Positions 20,786 through 35,900 of a stretch of DNA of 64,000 bases are shown here, piece after piece. Source of the DNA: Ignelater luminosus (Eukaryota > Arthropoda > Insecta > Coleoptera > Elateridae). A program made the position numbers and the translations under genes. Each line of letters opens with the position of its first letter. Within the stretch, counting starts at the first letter, position 1. The stretch spans positions 110,519 through 174,518 of the forward strand of contig VTPC01000423.1 of assembly GCA_011009095.1 (NCBI GenBank), read 5' to 3'. The notes beneath the pieces are model-generated. The model made no database searches. It had not been told where the DNA came from and saw nothing but the letters and a program-made list of their open reading frames with translations.

Positions 20786-21362
20786 TGCATTCAGCAGTAC
20801 TCTGGCCTGCACGATTACCTTATCTAACACCATTAGATTTTTTCCTCTGGGGTTTCATCAAGAATCATGTGCTTCACCAAAATTTTGAAGAAGAACAGCA
20901 ATTATCACAGTTAATCACAGCAGGGTTCAACACAAAAAATCAGAATCAAAATAATCCTATCATATTTACATCAGTAGAATCGTGACAACAAGAGCTATTC
21001 AAAACAATTTTCAATTGTTTCTCCACGCATTTAGAAAAATGAGGTTGATGATGGTTACTCGAAACCGAAACGTACTACAGAAATTTTGTTAGGGTATTTT
21101 AATAGAAAACAAAAAGTGGCAATCGAAAAGTGGTTTTAGTTTTCCGATATCTCTTCAAATAAATGAAAGAAGAAATAAAAACGAAAATCGAGAAATCAGC
21201 ATTTTTTTAAATATCTCAGAAATTATCCAAGATATCTAAATTTTTCAAACGCGAACTAAAAAGTCCTATAAATAGCCAGCTTTCATCCTATTTAACCGAT
21301 CCTGTATCTCTTACCGTTTCCAAGATCCCCGCGCTGTGCATCCTTATCTTGGACACACTGTG
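20785..21362 (+). pseudogene. Tail of a mariner/Tc-type DDE transposase
   Basis: LWPARLPYLTPLDFFLWGF at about 20800-20860 is the third catalytic block. The family reads WPPRSPDLTPLDFFLWG, so the last Asp is kept but the SPD Asp is Tyr. It continues IKNHVLHQNFEEEQQL and, after a stop near 20983, RAIQNNFQLFLHAFRK. The first two catalytic motifs are absent. The candidate element end is GGACACACTGTGTA at 21351-21364, whose other strand shares ACAGTGTGTCC with the ends of the foldback element at 1732-3347. No left end was found. Confidence 0.65.
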
Positions 21363-21364
21363 TA

Positions 21365-23960
21365 CTGGTATGAATGTTCAAAATTTGAATAAAATACAAT
21401 ACTAATGCATGTCAGTAGTAATGGACTCATTACAATTAAAATAATAATACTGATTTATTCAAAGGGCTATTTCATTTCTTTACTACTTCATCTTTTATTT
21501 TGTTTGGTTAATTAATTTTAGTCAGTTTTTGTTCTTATTTTTAAAACTCGTGCTTGTAACTTTTTAGTTTGCCAGACTAAATCCAAAAAACATTATTACA
21601 GAGATCCACTTACTAATATTTTTATTTATTTCTAAATATAATTGATTTTATTAGATGATATGTTGTTATTTGTTTTATAATTTTATAAATATGCACAATT
21701 CAGAGGACGAACTAAATACTTATAATAATAAGTAACTAAAAGAAAATAAAAACTACAAACCTCAAGACAGAAATTCTCACCTGCTGGGTGTATTCAAGCA
21801 TGCTAATCGCCAACAGATGCAGTGAAGTATGCTACTACAATGGCAATAAAATTTTGAAATTCTACAATCAAAAAATTAAAGAGAGGCTTTCCAGTTTAGG
21901 TAGAAAAGGAGGGTATCAAATCTCTTAATTTTATTATGGTCATTAATCATTTTTGCATACAAGCTGCTACTTGAGACCTCACTTTAGAAAATTATTGTCT
22001 TTTTTTTGCATTACCCAAGGTGAGCCGTAAATATGAAAAAAGCAATAGAAAAAGGTACAAAAATACATTTTCTATTATCATATAATCAATTGCTGACTAA
22101 GATTTCACACAAATTTTGATTTTTGGACTTGGAATTACTATTAATTACTAATTAATAGCTACGATAAAGACCTCTTCTAATTTCTGTATTACATGTGCCT
22201 ACTAATAAAAATACCTACCATGCACCTACATTAGAAAATAAATTTGTTAGCAAGTCAATTTTTAAGATTTACTATTTATTGCTACTTACTAACTTCTCAC
22301 TGTTAGCTTCTGTTCAAGAAGAATAGGATTAGTTTGTATGTATAACAAAAGAAATATACAAAGGTAGTGTTGACACTTTTATGACCTGTAAGACGCAGGT
22401 AAAAGTTAACCCCCGGCAGTATTTGCAAAAGAAGTTGCCTACGTTCTACTGATGTTTTCTATAATTCAATTTTGTTTTGCATACAAACTGTGGTCTACAC
22501 ATAAACGATAACGAGATTCTGATTTGATGTAACTGACGCTCAAACAAGGCAAAATGTGGCAGTGCATTCCTTTTTTTCAATTTCTAACCAATAGTGAAGT
22601 TAATCACTTGCCAATTTACATTAATTAATGCTAATAACTTTGATTAGAAAATGAATTTCTAATTTTTCGATGCATAGACATAAAACTATTGACGAGTTAA
22701 ATAACTACAGGTATTGATATCACTTTAAAAGTGAAAGACAAAGTTTGTATTTGCTTGCAAAATTTGAGGAAATTTCAGTCTGCAGCGTTCTCTCTGAAAC
22801 TACTTAATACAACCCTTATTGGACAAGTTGAGGTTAACAACTCTACAAGCTGAATTAATTATTATTAATCATTATTATTTGTTAAAATCAGTTAAATAGG
22901 ATAGGAGTAAGGAAAACAAATAAAACACAAAAATCGACAGTCTATCTTTTCTTTCAACATAATGTGTTTCGCAAACTTTTGACAATAATAACAAAAAACG
23001 AGTGCCGCTTACATTATATCATTTTATCTTAACTATTTAAAAAAAAACTCATGTAAATTATCTACACAATTTCTTCATGTAATTATTAAAAAAGCTGTGT
23101 AGAAATTTATAAACAAAAGAAAAAAAACAGGAAATTATTTTGTAAAAATAACACTTTAATCTTTTCTTTCTATTAAAAAATTTCCTATTCTTTTTCACAA
23201 TGTAACATTAATAAAATATACTACTAAAATAATGATCACATGTTAATAATAATTAAAAATAACAACATCATCATCTTTTTATGAACTATGTGGTTTCATA
23301 CAGTTTTAAAACTTATATGACTCTACATTGTTATAAATAATACTTGTTTTTTTTGTTCATCAATGATTAGTTAATATAAAAAATAGATATCTGAAATGTT
23401 TTCGTAAGGCAGTTTAATAAGGCAACAGTTTTGTGAAAAATATTTTAAACCACATATATTATGTATGTATGTATGTTTACATGCAAATAAATTTGGCACC
23501 AAAATATTAGGATTATTATAATTCTATGCAATGGATTGCTAATTAAATAAAAAGCAAGAAAAATGTGTAAACTAACTGTACAGCGAAAGGCATCTTAAAG
23601 TGATGGACATAAATAGAGTAGGTATATAATATTACGATTACTATTATTATGAATTATCATAAAAATAAACTACTAATCTCACTAAGAAAACATTCAAATG
23701 TTGCAGTTAATGGTCAAAGGGACTTAACAACTATTTAAGGAAAAAAACACTGTAGTTCTTAATGGCACTTCTAAAATTTGAACTTAACATTTAAAATAAA
23801 ACTCTGGTTTTTTAGCAAGAGCAGACGCACTGTAAAAGCAATTTATAAAGATTCAAATTAAAAATTCTAAATAAAAATGTATGGTCAAATTTATAAGTAC
23901 GTCGCCTTTCTAACACAATTTAAAAACAAATCGAATATCAAACTAGTATTTAAATTGTCG
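21365..23960. other. AT-rich region downstream of paralogue C, likely includes its 3' UTR
   Basis: No gene seen. On the minus strand ATTAAA-type poly(A) candidates lie at 23413-23418 and 23155-23160, and no AATAAA was noticed close to the stop. A short ATGT tetranucleotide run lies at 23461-23476. Confidence 0.4.
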
Positions 23961-26900
23961 TCACTCGTCCCACATTATTTCAAAATGTACTGAACCCTTT
24001 CGCTGTTCTGGTGCACCACCTTCATATTTAATGTTGTCAGCCCAGGCACGGCATTCGATATTTATAAGAACACCAGCTGAAAAAGAAATATTAATTATTT
24101 ATTAACTATTTATAATAGGTTATAATTTTATAAAAAATTAAAAAAAAGCTAGTCTGTGGTCTATTAAACATTATATATACATATAGCAGATATGTTTGAA
24201 TATTTTACAAAAAAAAAGAATGTTATGGTAACAAAAAATCCTTAGTTAAACTTATGTAAACTTCTTATATACAGGGGTGTTTAAGGGTACAACTGGTCAT
24301 ATTGCTATGGGTGATAGTATAATAACAACAATGATAATTAATAAGCAAACACATTGTTATTCAACATAGACGAGTTCTACTAGTAACTCAACCATGGGAA
24401 AAAAGAATGTTGAAATTTCTATATTTATGTAAGAAATGAAGCATAATGGACTTGAATCTGGAATAGCTTTTACAACTTTTGCCAAAGATAAAAGTTGTCT
24501 TTGATTAATTGCTCAAAATTACAAAACTTATCCCTAACACTACGGTATACTATAAAAATATCCTAACACCCTGTAGAAGTATAAATGCTTTGGTGGGTAA
24601 ACAAAGATATTATTGGGAGCAATTGAAAGTAAACCATTAAATTTACATTTACTCATTTAGAGCTGATCGTTTACTTATATGACTTTTATTTATCCACCAC
24701 AACTTGTTTGAAAACATCACGTGGATGAACCCTATTATACATAAGATGTAAGGTTATGCACACATTAACGGTTTTTAAAATCTCCAGTTTTTGAGGTGTT
24801 GTAGATAAGATTATAATCATAATCACAGATCACATGAAAAGGTTTTTAGAAATGAAAATCAATTCTAGTTAAAAGGTTGTAAGTTTTAACCCTAGAGGTT
24901 AAACTTAAATTATATTATCTGAATGCACAAACCAACCTATAATAAACACTTATAATTTATAAAGCAGCTGTGAAAACCAAATTTGCCGAATTTAGCATTG
25001 CAACTGTTTCAAATCATGATATCTTAACTATTTCAACCTATGTTAAACAAAATCTAAAAAATTATCTATTATGTACATAGTAGCAATCATTTTTATGCTA
25101 CGCATAGTAAAAATGAACAGAACTATAAAAAGCAAAGTATGCCATAAACCACTATATGATCCAAAACTTCACAATTTACCTACAGAAAGAAGAAATCTTC
25201 TGTTTAATGCTCTCATTGCAACTGTCAAAAGAATACTGCTGAGTAGGTGGGGTACTATACTACATAGTTTACCAACAAATTTTATTAACATATTTATCAA
25301 ATACTTTACACATAGCTGTAATTCAATGTTTCTTATTTTACAAATTTGTTGTTCAATCTTTGACTTGTGTAAGCCTTTGCTCTAGGTAATACACTAATAA
25401 ATTATTATTTTTGGCGTAAAATTTTTAAATAACCTTGAGTATTTCAGACTTTTTGGCATTAGTGGGGATGGATGGATTTAAGAGGCCATTTGTATATAAT
25501 CGTAGACTATTGCAACTGACTATGGAAAGAAACAAGAAGATAACTATTGTTGTTATGGTATAAAGTTCCAGTTGTATTGAATATTTCTAACTATTACATG
25601 GGCAAGTGAATATGGGCTATTGCATAATATGCCAGTCCCTCGCCAAATCCGCTGTATACTGCTCAAATGTTTGTGTGGCAGAAGAAAACTTGCTATCACT
25701 AGTGAGCCCCTCTGAATGCAGAAGGCAAATGGAAGTGTGATGATTCTAACAATTCCATTTCTGGGTACAATGCGCTTACAGCTCCACTCCTGCCAGCTGG
25801 TTAAGGTAAACAGGAGTAATCAGGTAACTGTGGTGTCGTCACCCACCAACACAGTTGCCCACGTGGCTCTCCTGCAGCTTTATTATTATTATAGTAATGT
25901 TCCACACAATGTTGAACAAAAGGGATCTTTTAAATCACAGATTCTCAAGAAGGATCCTGCAAAACAGTCTCATATTTCTAGAGAAAAAGTAATAAATAAA
26001 TTTGTTTTTTGAGTTTCTTATTCATCTCAAAGATTCTCTAATTAATATTAACAAGATGTCTTAACCTGTATATTATGAATTCTACAGAGTCTCTCTGCCC
26101 AATGCTGAATTCCACTTTACTAAACAACCTATGTAATGTTACTCACCAACCAGTAGTCAGGTATATTCTTATAACTGGGTAAGGTTCTCTTTTCCCCAGA
26201 CAAATCTTCATTTTGGTACTAAAATTCATGGTTGGTATCTTTTTTATCTTGGGTTATATGTCTCATTTATGCCCTGGAATGCATTTTGGAGTACAGTAGA
26301 TTGTAGGTTGTGTCACAAATTAACAGAATCATGATAACTGAACAAAGATTCATCTTACTTATATCAAAATGTGATAGAACAAAAATGAGACCTGTCAATT
26401 TATAGTTCACATGTGGTTTAATCAAACAAACCACCCATATGTCTTAGTGTAAACTGAATCAATTATGAGACAATAACATTGTTATTATTGAGGTTTTTTG
26501 GTTTATCATGCACCTGAGGCTGTGCAATTTATTCAAAATAATATTAAAAATTTTTTCTTGGTTACTATTATTATCATCAGTACATATGTGTCCTCTTTTG
26601 ATGCAAGCTAGATATAACCGGATAAATAACTAGACGATTGTATAGTATGTTAAATTATTAGTCGGTGCTTACTAAATATGACTGCAGCAATTTGCCACTA
26701 ACATATTGTAGCTATGCACATCTTACTTCCACTAATGTACTAAATATCACTCTCTTCTGGGTGTTCTTATGGATTCTTGTATTTCCAGCTAGCTATTTTG
26801 TGTTTTTGGAAGACCAAAAACTGGTATAGGTATTGGTAGCAGTATACAGACTGATTGCAAATGAGTGAGGATGGTTTGAATTTGGCGCAACATTTAAATT

Positions 26901-29900
26901 ATTTTCATGTTGGCACTACTTGTTTACTTTTTGCAATCTGTCAAATAATATAGTCTATCTTTTTTGAGGTTATATAGTATTGTTTGTTGTTATACTTTGT
27001 AAACTAGTGTGCCTTGATATTGTTTTATTAAATGTCATTTTTCAAGGCACACTATTGTAAACAACACAGATTTGACAGATTGCAAAAAGTAAACAAGTAT
27101 CAACATGCAAATAATTTAAATGTGGCGCCAAATTCAAACTCATTTACAGTCACTCTGTATTTATTAACATAGTGCAACCAAAAAACTTCAATCTTTCTAA
27201 ATAAAAAATTTGGTTTTAAAAACTACAACTTCTGCAAGCTACAATAAATACATTCATTGTTTTGAGATCTATTTCATTCAATAAAAAACCTATTTATTCT
27301 TGGTTTTCTAAAAGTTGAATGTAAGATTAATTATTGTATAGATTTCTATGTATGTTAATTTGAGGAATATTTATGTAAATATGAACATATTTGATTGATA
27401 ACGTACAATTCATATACTGCAATTACTGCATTAAAATTTAATTTCCTACTAAAAAGAATAATTTTTGTGGCTTATGATAAAAAAGTAATTATCCCTAATG
27501 TAACTGTAATAAAATATTCACTTATATCCTGTTGTTGCTCTTGACCAAACTGAGTAGCATAAATAATAATGTGACATTTAGGTCAAAAGAAATGAATAAA
27601 ACCTCAAACTATGAACTTTTGAGACTTTCCATTTTCATGCAGACAACCTCAGTAGGAAAGCAAGCTTTAAATATTTTATTAAGCAAATTTAATGTGTACA
27701 ATGAAATTATTTTTAGAAACTTTGATAAATATTTAATCAGTAATTGTACTATGGATTTTTTGTTATTAAGGTGTTACTTAATAGACACCTTATGTTTATT
27801 ATATTTGAATGAACATTGTTTCCTTTACAAAGATGAAATAACACAATATAAAACCAAATCAATATAAAAAAATCTGTATGCAGGTAAACTGAATAAATTA
27901 AGAATAAAACCTTTAACTTATATATCACACTAATAGATGGAAAATTTCAGGATGAGATGTTATAGTTTTATTTTTGGTATTTCTATTTTCGATCACCACA
28001 CACACGTACACTTATTCAACTTAATGTTACGAGTTCAACAGATATACGATGAAGCTTTAATGTTATTCTTTATCTAACACATCAATTTTTTTGTATAATT
28101 AAATGAATACTTACGTTTTGGATCTACAAGTCGCACAGCAACTAATGGACTCAAGTATTCTGTTTTCTTGTGTTTATATGGGAAGTAATATGCAGGTAAA
28201 CCTCTTCCTGGGAAATATTCAAATTTCGTTATGTGTTCTTTATCAGCTGGATATTCACCTTGACAACTCACCCATACTTGGTTACCCTAAAAAAATATAA
28301 TAAAAACTAATTCAGCTAATAACGTTCAAGAATTGTGTAAAAGTAGAAAGATTTCTATTTTATAGTTGATAGAGTAAAAAGAAATCTAAAAAAGTAACTT
28401 ACTTTCTTAGTTGCTATGTCAAGTTCTATTACTTCCTCTCTAAATTTTTCTGGCATCTCTTTGGGTAACTTTTCAGATGTGTTGTATGGTTTAGGAATCC
28501 AATCATATATCTAAAACAAATAACCAAATTGAAGGTTTTCGATAACAATATGAATACGTAAAATCTCAGATTCACTTAGATGATGTACAAAATTTCTTTC
28601 AGTGACAAACAAACATATATGAGTAAAACTATTACAAATTTTGAATATACATTTCAAGTAAAATAATAAATAATCAGATACAGATTAGATTTTTAATTTT
28701 GAGAATTCTCACAAACTGACTCAACAGTGGTATTTCTTATTTGATTAAAATCATTATGATAGGGGTATCCATGCTTTAACTCTAGATTTGTCACTAAATA
28801 TATTTGGTTCAAATTTCCAAGATTAGTATATGTATCTAAATTTATCAATTGTAAACTGTTTCATAATTTTAAAAGTACCTTATTCAGTTTAAGAAATACA
28901 CAAGGCGATGATGTGTTATAACCATAATTAGGTCCATTACATTTAGCAAATCCATTAAGTGGCACAGGGCAAGCTTTACCATCTTCTGGTATATCGTCGA
29001 AATCACATCTTGGTGCGAAACTTGAATTTAGTCCCAGACGATTTACGTCGTACTCTATAAAAACAAAAATAGTATTAAAGTAATCATATGGTTTACATAA
29101 ATCATAAAACTTCTTTCTATATAACAAGAAATCCAAGTCTAGAGTGGAGGTGCCATCTATAAGACAAAATACAATCAATCAATTGGGCCAAAGTGCCCAA
29201 AGTGCTGAATTGAAAGACCAGAGTAAAGACGCTGTTAGGTATTGTATTTATATTGACGTGGTTAAACTCAAATCCACAGGCATCCATCAATAGTAGTCGT
29301 AATTAGATTTTCAGAAGATATCCAAGTAGGATTAAAAGGTTTTATCTTACTTAGGTATCTGTGTATAAACTCAGTAAAAACTCAAATCCATCCACCTCAA
29401 AAACAGCCTGCATGATTTGTTGAGAATTGAAGAAAATACTGTACTTATTCCCAAACAAATATGGTAACAAGGTAAACTGAGTGTCTCTTGTGTATCTGAG
29501 AATCAATTATATGTATCGTAAAGATAGGAGAATTTTGATTTTTGGATTATAAAAACGGAAACCGTAAACTTAGAACGGATGAATTTCGTAAAAAATACTG
29601 AACAAAACTCTCAACATAAGTAATAGAGTAAAGCCTGATGATCCGGTTAGTTGCATTCCATTTTGCATTCCTTTTTTCAGTTTGTTAACTGCGGAAGACA
29701 ATGTCAACCAGTTGCTTGTACTAGTGCAGAACAAACTTCATACTACGTTCCGACTTTAAGCGGTTTACGTAGATAGTTTGTCGTAAATAATGCAGAAGGG
29801 TGTGTCGCGCACAAATAAATGGACTAACTGTATTCTATCATTGAAAAGATCAAACTTGCAGTTACTGTGTTGTGTTCCAAGATCAACTCACTTTTCATTT

Positions 29901-32900
29901 ATAAATTGTACAAGGTTTGTAATAACAAATTAAAATGATTATAATTTTGAAACAACAGCATAAACCAGACTGTATGACGTCACACGTTAGTCTCCCTAAA
30001 CTTTACGTGTTCATGATTTTGGAACAAACCAAACATCATACGATAGATAAAGATTCCCAACTTCCGATCTAGCATAGCAAATTAAGTAATGACTAATGGG
30101 CGTTTGTCATACCCATATTTAACTATTAATTGGAACAGCATAATTTCGAATCACTCATATTAAAATGTAAAAAAAACATGATAATGTCTACATACCTTCT
30201 AAAAATGTCTTAATTAACTTAGAATATTTTTCTTGGCTGGTCTTATTGTGTATATTATAATATATAAGGGCACCTTCTTCTGTTTCGGCTATTGGTCGAA
30301 AACCTAAACCTGGATTTGTTCCTATTAAACTTCTTTCGTCTGAATATGTGGGTCTATCCTTATCTAATGTGGAATATAATACTGCCATGCATATCGCAAA
30401 TAATGCAGCCAATGCAGCGTAGAATATGCAGTAGAATATTAAGATTTGAACTAAAAAAAAGACAAAAGACATAAATTAATACAAGTATAATACAGAATTT
30501 TTTCTATAACATTTATATTTATATTTTCTAAATTGCTATAAAACTTCTTTAATAATGTAGACGAGCTACACCATTTAACTTGATTAAATTTCCGCTAACA
30601 ATTTCATTACTACAACATAGACACGAGGGACTGGAACTTCCGTTTCAGGAATTTCCGAGGATGGTGGTTATATAAAAATAAAAAAAGAATGTGTTAATAA
30701 CTTTCCCACGATTTATAAAAATTAACTGTGACATTATCGAAGAGTTCAGAAAACTTTTAAACAAATTACACTTTTAAATTTTATTGACAAGGCTCAAATT
30801 AAACTTTAAATAAAACGTTACCGTCAGACAACCTCTCTTTAAATATCATTTTGTTTGATTATATTTTAGCTTTTAATAACTTTTTTCCACACCCGTGTCA
30901 AAAGTAACGACTTTTGATACAGTCTTTGGTGCCAAAAGCAGTCTTTTTAAGTACTTAGTGCCCAAAAGAAATATCTTTGAACACTAGTGCACAAAAATAT
31001 TACTTTTGGACAGTAGTGGTTAAAAAGGTCCCTTTTGACATCAAAAACATATTTTGCTAAAAAAGCAATTTTTTGCACTTTCACATTAGTGCAAAAAATT
31101 GCTCTTTTGGCACTAGTTACATTTTATGGGATAAAGAGCAAAATCTCTTGTAACAAATTAATCAAATAATAGAAACTATTTTAAAATGTGAACGTTAATA
31201 AATATTATCTTCATTTATTCTTCTCGAGCCATTAATCACCAATAAAATTATGTATTTGGTTTAGTTTAAAGAATGTAACGTTAATATGATCACTTTTTTA
31301 ATTCTGATAAGATTCGATAATGACAGTATTTGGAATTATATACGAACCACTTTTGAGGTTAATGCAGAAATAATCACATAACCTAAAAACTATTTTTTAT
31401 GTCAAAATGACAATTTACCAATCACGTTGGAAGTTTTCGACGATAACATCCGAATTTCTTTGTTTCGTTAAAAAATATTAATTAAATGGTATTTAATACT
31501 TTTTAAGATATCGGACTGTTAGTTTGCAAAATAATTAATAAATCATATTAGACTGGTGGACAAGTATAATAAAGGCAGATAAAGTTAACCTCTTAACCTT
31601 ACAATATTATCGTTTATTGCAATTTGTTTTGTTAACTAAGAAGAAATTCTATGACCAGTAATAAAACTAGATCGAATATTGAATAATACATGTTATTAAT
31701 TATTTGGTTGAATAAAGTATATTCTACATACAATAACCATATCCGTCACGTGTAGGCGTGCAGATTGATCACCCCACAAGGACGCCTAATCAAAGGGGTA
31801 ACATTTGGCTTATCGAAAAGGTAGCATTTTGATTTGAATTGTAAAAACAAAAACATTAGATTTTCTTGTTGTATACAATAGGAATGTTCCGACTATTACT
31901 GGAAAATATGGAATTCAATTTTCTAAACATCTGTATCAGTTTCGTGTTATTCTTGATTAATTTTTAATCCTGAACGAACAGTTTTGCTGTGGCAAGCAAC
32001 ATAGCATTTACATAGATCGTTTTAGTCGTTTCTATTTTTGTATTGGTTCGTCAAAAATTAAAAATGTGTTTCCGACTGGCAAACGGAAAACGATGAAAGA
32101 TCTCTGTTACTTGTTCCGTACATGCATGAACCAAATAAAGTCAACAGATGGGTTACACTTTCTCGATAGCATCCAGATTCTATTTTTCACATTTTCGTCC
32201 TTTCCTTGTCAGAAAAGAAGAACAAGAAACACGAACGAGCCCTAGGTTCCACGTGCCTTTTTAAAATTTTCCAATACGTGTACAATAACATGAAGCAATG
32301 AATACACAACTTATTGTTCAGTTTTTGTATTTAACTTCAGCGTATTTTCTTCAAGAACAGGAAGAAATGGAAGCCATAAAACTATATTGCCTTGGGTTTT
32401 GAAAACGTGTTATTATTTGCTTTGAGTTGAAAAGTAATAAAGGTTTCAGAATATAAATAAGAAAAATGATTCTGAAAGGAAGAAACTCTTAGAGATAATG
32501 AGTACATCCAATCTATAGCTTCTCAGCAATTCTATTCTACATACAAACTGTTTGGACCAAAACATGGGAATTTCGATTAAGACAATGCAAGCTTGTTTTT
32601 ATAAATGCAGTACTTACTGAATAAAAATGACCCAAATAAATACTAAACAAACACACTTTGTATCTTTCTTCAAATAATTTTATCTTCTGTTTCCAATACA
32701 ACCTTATCTGTCCTAGTTCTAATTATAAGTGCATATATCATCGCTTTCAGTGCGTTTCTAACACGAGTAAGAACAATGTTTACTTGCAGAAGTTATTTTT
32801 AAAGTCGATATTATTGAAATAGACAAAACAATTGAATTGAAAATAGAGCACAAAATACCAGTTTGCCGTATTGCAAGTACTAATTAGTTAAAGATGGATT

Positions 32901-35900
32901 AATCAAGATTCATCAGGAGAAGACACCACAGGAGTTGGGTGTGTTTAAAGGTGGTTTATAGGTTTAGAACTTGAGAAAGACTGTGTGATGCCTTTTTTGA
33001 CAGAAAGTATTTTCAAAAAAAGTCTTAGAAGTTTTTGATATGCATGTTATCAGCAGAATTTTAATTAGAAGAACAGGAGTGAACTGACTAGTACGATCTT
33101 AACCTTTTCAGGATTACACAGACCAATATGAAATAATTTTCTGTGTTTGATTAATTAATTATGTATTCCAGGCAGTCTTTCTTATCCTTTCCAAAGAAGA
33201 ACTGTCCAAGGGTGGTGCAGGTAGCATCACAGTACTAGTTATGAACACGATCATGATTGCCAAAAATCCAAATCAAGCAATTGTCTTTGTGGTCCAGCAT
33301 GAGTTGTGATGTTTCAAGCTTCTTATATTGTTTAAAATTAGAATCACAGCTAAAGGAACATAGAACGACCCTCATAAGATATTTTTTAGTGAGAGTGAAG
33401 AAAGGTAAACTTTGATGGTGTTTGTCTGGTGTTTCCACTGTTCATAACTCAAATGGAACTGGAATAAGATATTACTTGACTCAATTTGCCTTTTGAATTC
33501 ACCTTGGATGATCGAATCACTTTGAAGAAGTCTCATGCCTTGAAGCTTTAGTGAAGTATTTCAGAAATGCTTATGACAATTATGACAATAAACAGCTTGT
33601 TAATTAATACAGACCTTCCTTGTAAAGTCCATACTGGTCTCAAGGTTAAAGATAAGTAGCAATTGTAATAATGCTACAAACTGCTTATTACATTTTTAAC
33701 AAGAATTTCATTTGCTCACTCATTAGAAATTCCTCATTATGTTATTTTTATTATACTTTAGAATATTTCCTTTTACAAAAGATAATCGTCTTGAAGTGTT
33801 TGTTTTGATAGGTGTTTAAAGTTTTATTATTGCATGGACATCTGAAACGGACTTTAGAATTCAATTTTTTGTGCATTGTTAAAAGATTTTTCAGTATTGT
33901 AAAAAAAATAAAAACTATTAGTTTGCTTTTTAATATTATTATCTAATTAATTAAAAAACTATTTCCACCCGTTCACTAGAAAATAAATTAAATAGTTTAT
34001 ACACATTCGTCTTTCCCGCCGGTATGATGTCATGCTAGCTAATTCTTATCGCTACGGAGACACTATGGTGGTGTTTTGTGTCACATACCTATTTAATATA
34101 CTTATTGTATGCACGTGTGCACGTAATCTCTTGTGATTAGATAGGATGGTTGCAATAATAAAAATAATTTATTTAATGTATCATAAGAAGCAAGTAATCC
34201 TAATTCTATGTATTACCTACTAGGTGAATAATTAGACCTTTTATCGACCGACACGTGATACCACTTTAATTAAAAGACGATTAACAAGTAATCGATCTTA
34301 TGTAATCTTATGTAATTGAAATTATTTATACTGTGCGGAGATAATTTAATCATGAATGCTAAAAGGTCTAATTAATTTAAACCCTTGACTAGAGCAGATT
34401 AAACTAAAATTTGTGTTTAAATAAATAATAGGAAGTTGTTAATTAGAGAAAATACCTATGAATGTATGGTGCTGCCTCGTTTAAAAGTTATAAAGATTAT
34501 TGTTACTTTCATGGACACAGAGGTTCAAATTAAAAAAGGTTTGATTTTTCTTTTATACAGTCTGAAGGATAATATTATGTAATAGACATCATTCATCTCA
34601 GCTGGTTGATTACCTAACAAAAAACCATACAAGTAATACAATGATCTTTTTTAATTACAGGTAAAATAATTATTATTCTAAGAATACAGACAGGGCCGGA
34701 CTTATTTACCAACACAATTAAATTTACCATTGAGAAAATAAAATGCGCATAAACAAATAAAAAAAAATAAAGATATTATCAGGTAAACTATTAATCCATA
34801 CTAGTTTTTTCTTGATTTGTACAGAAACCTTCAAATTGTTTCTGAACAAACAAGTAATTGCAAAGTAATTGTTCAATAAATACAGTTCTGATTAACGCAA
34901 GTTTAAAGTTACATATTTAGTGTGTTTTCGACGTCATTACAGGTCACCTATAGCATTAAACAAATTTGTTACTTAATTGGAGTACCTTGAATTTAACTAG
35001 CTTGAACTAAACAATTTGGAAAAAAGAAATATGAAGGGGGAGTAGTTTTGGCCTTATAGTCTTAATTATAATATGATTATTCATTAATCATTATTCATTT
35101 GTTCAAAAAAAAAGAGAAAATATAATTAAAACATAATATCTTGATGCAAAACATAATAGATCTATTAAAAGTATGTTTTGGTGATTGACTTTCTTGTTAT
35201 ATTTTGTTTTTATGATCATTAAGTATTTTTCCCTGAAAGTGTGTTTATTACATTCAATTATAGTGATTTACATTTTATTTACCAGGTACACTCTCATTCA
35301 GGGCAATTTAATATTAGGAAACTATTTATCCAAAGTGTTCCATGCAAAAATGGTTTACCTTAAAACAATTTCATTTACTACTAGTTTTGACAGTAAATCA
35401 TAACTACTCAGTGTACTATAGATAATTTAATAAATCATAAAAACTTCATATCTTTGTTGAGTTGCGATTTTCTCTCTATTTATTAGTTACAGATTAACAT
35501 CTCAGTAAGTATTTAATTCTACTGCTCTCTTATATCGATGAATGTTTGGATTCTAATAAAACTTATTTCATGGCTTCGTTTCTTCTTTATCGTGAGTCAC
35601 GCTACATACGTATAGATGTCTGTGCTCCTACGTTAATTCTTAATTTGCTGTTCTTTGGTCTGAAGCCAATGACAAGCCCTTTTTTGGATTTGTGTTGTGT
35701 TGTTCGAGTTTTACGTTTCTTTATATAGGGTGTCCGAATATTACACCGAAAATTGTTGACTGTAGGTTTGGCAGATTAAATATAGACGATTTATCGAGAA
35801 AAAGGTAAGTAAAAAGTTGTTAGTTGCCTTAGTTTATAAAAGATTTGCCCTCTTGCAACTTTTTCGTAAACTAAACTATTTCAGAGAATTTCAAGATTCT

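Noticed and set aside
25071-25385. Open frame with LPTERRNLLFNALIATVKR, vaguely like the end of a LINE reverse transcriptase
   Set aside because: One short loose resemblance with no reverse-transcriptase core nearby is not enough to annotate.
27532-27867. 111-codon open frame in intron 5 of C
   Set aside because: No recognisable domain; AT-rich low-information sequence inside an intron on the opposite strand.
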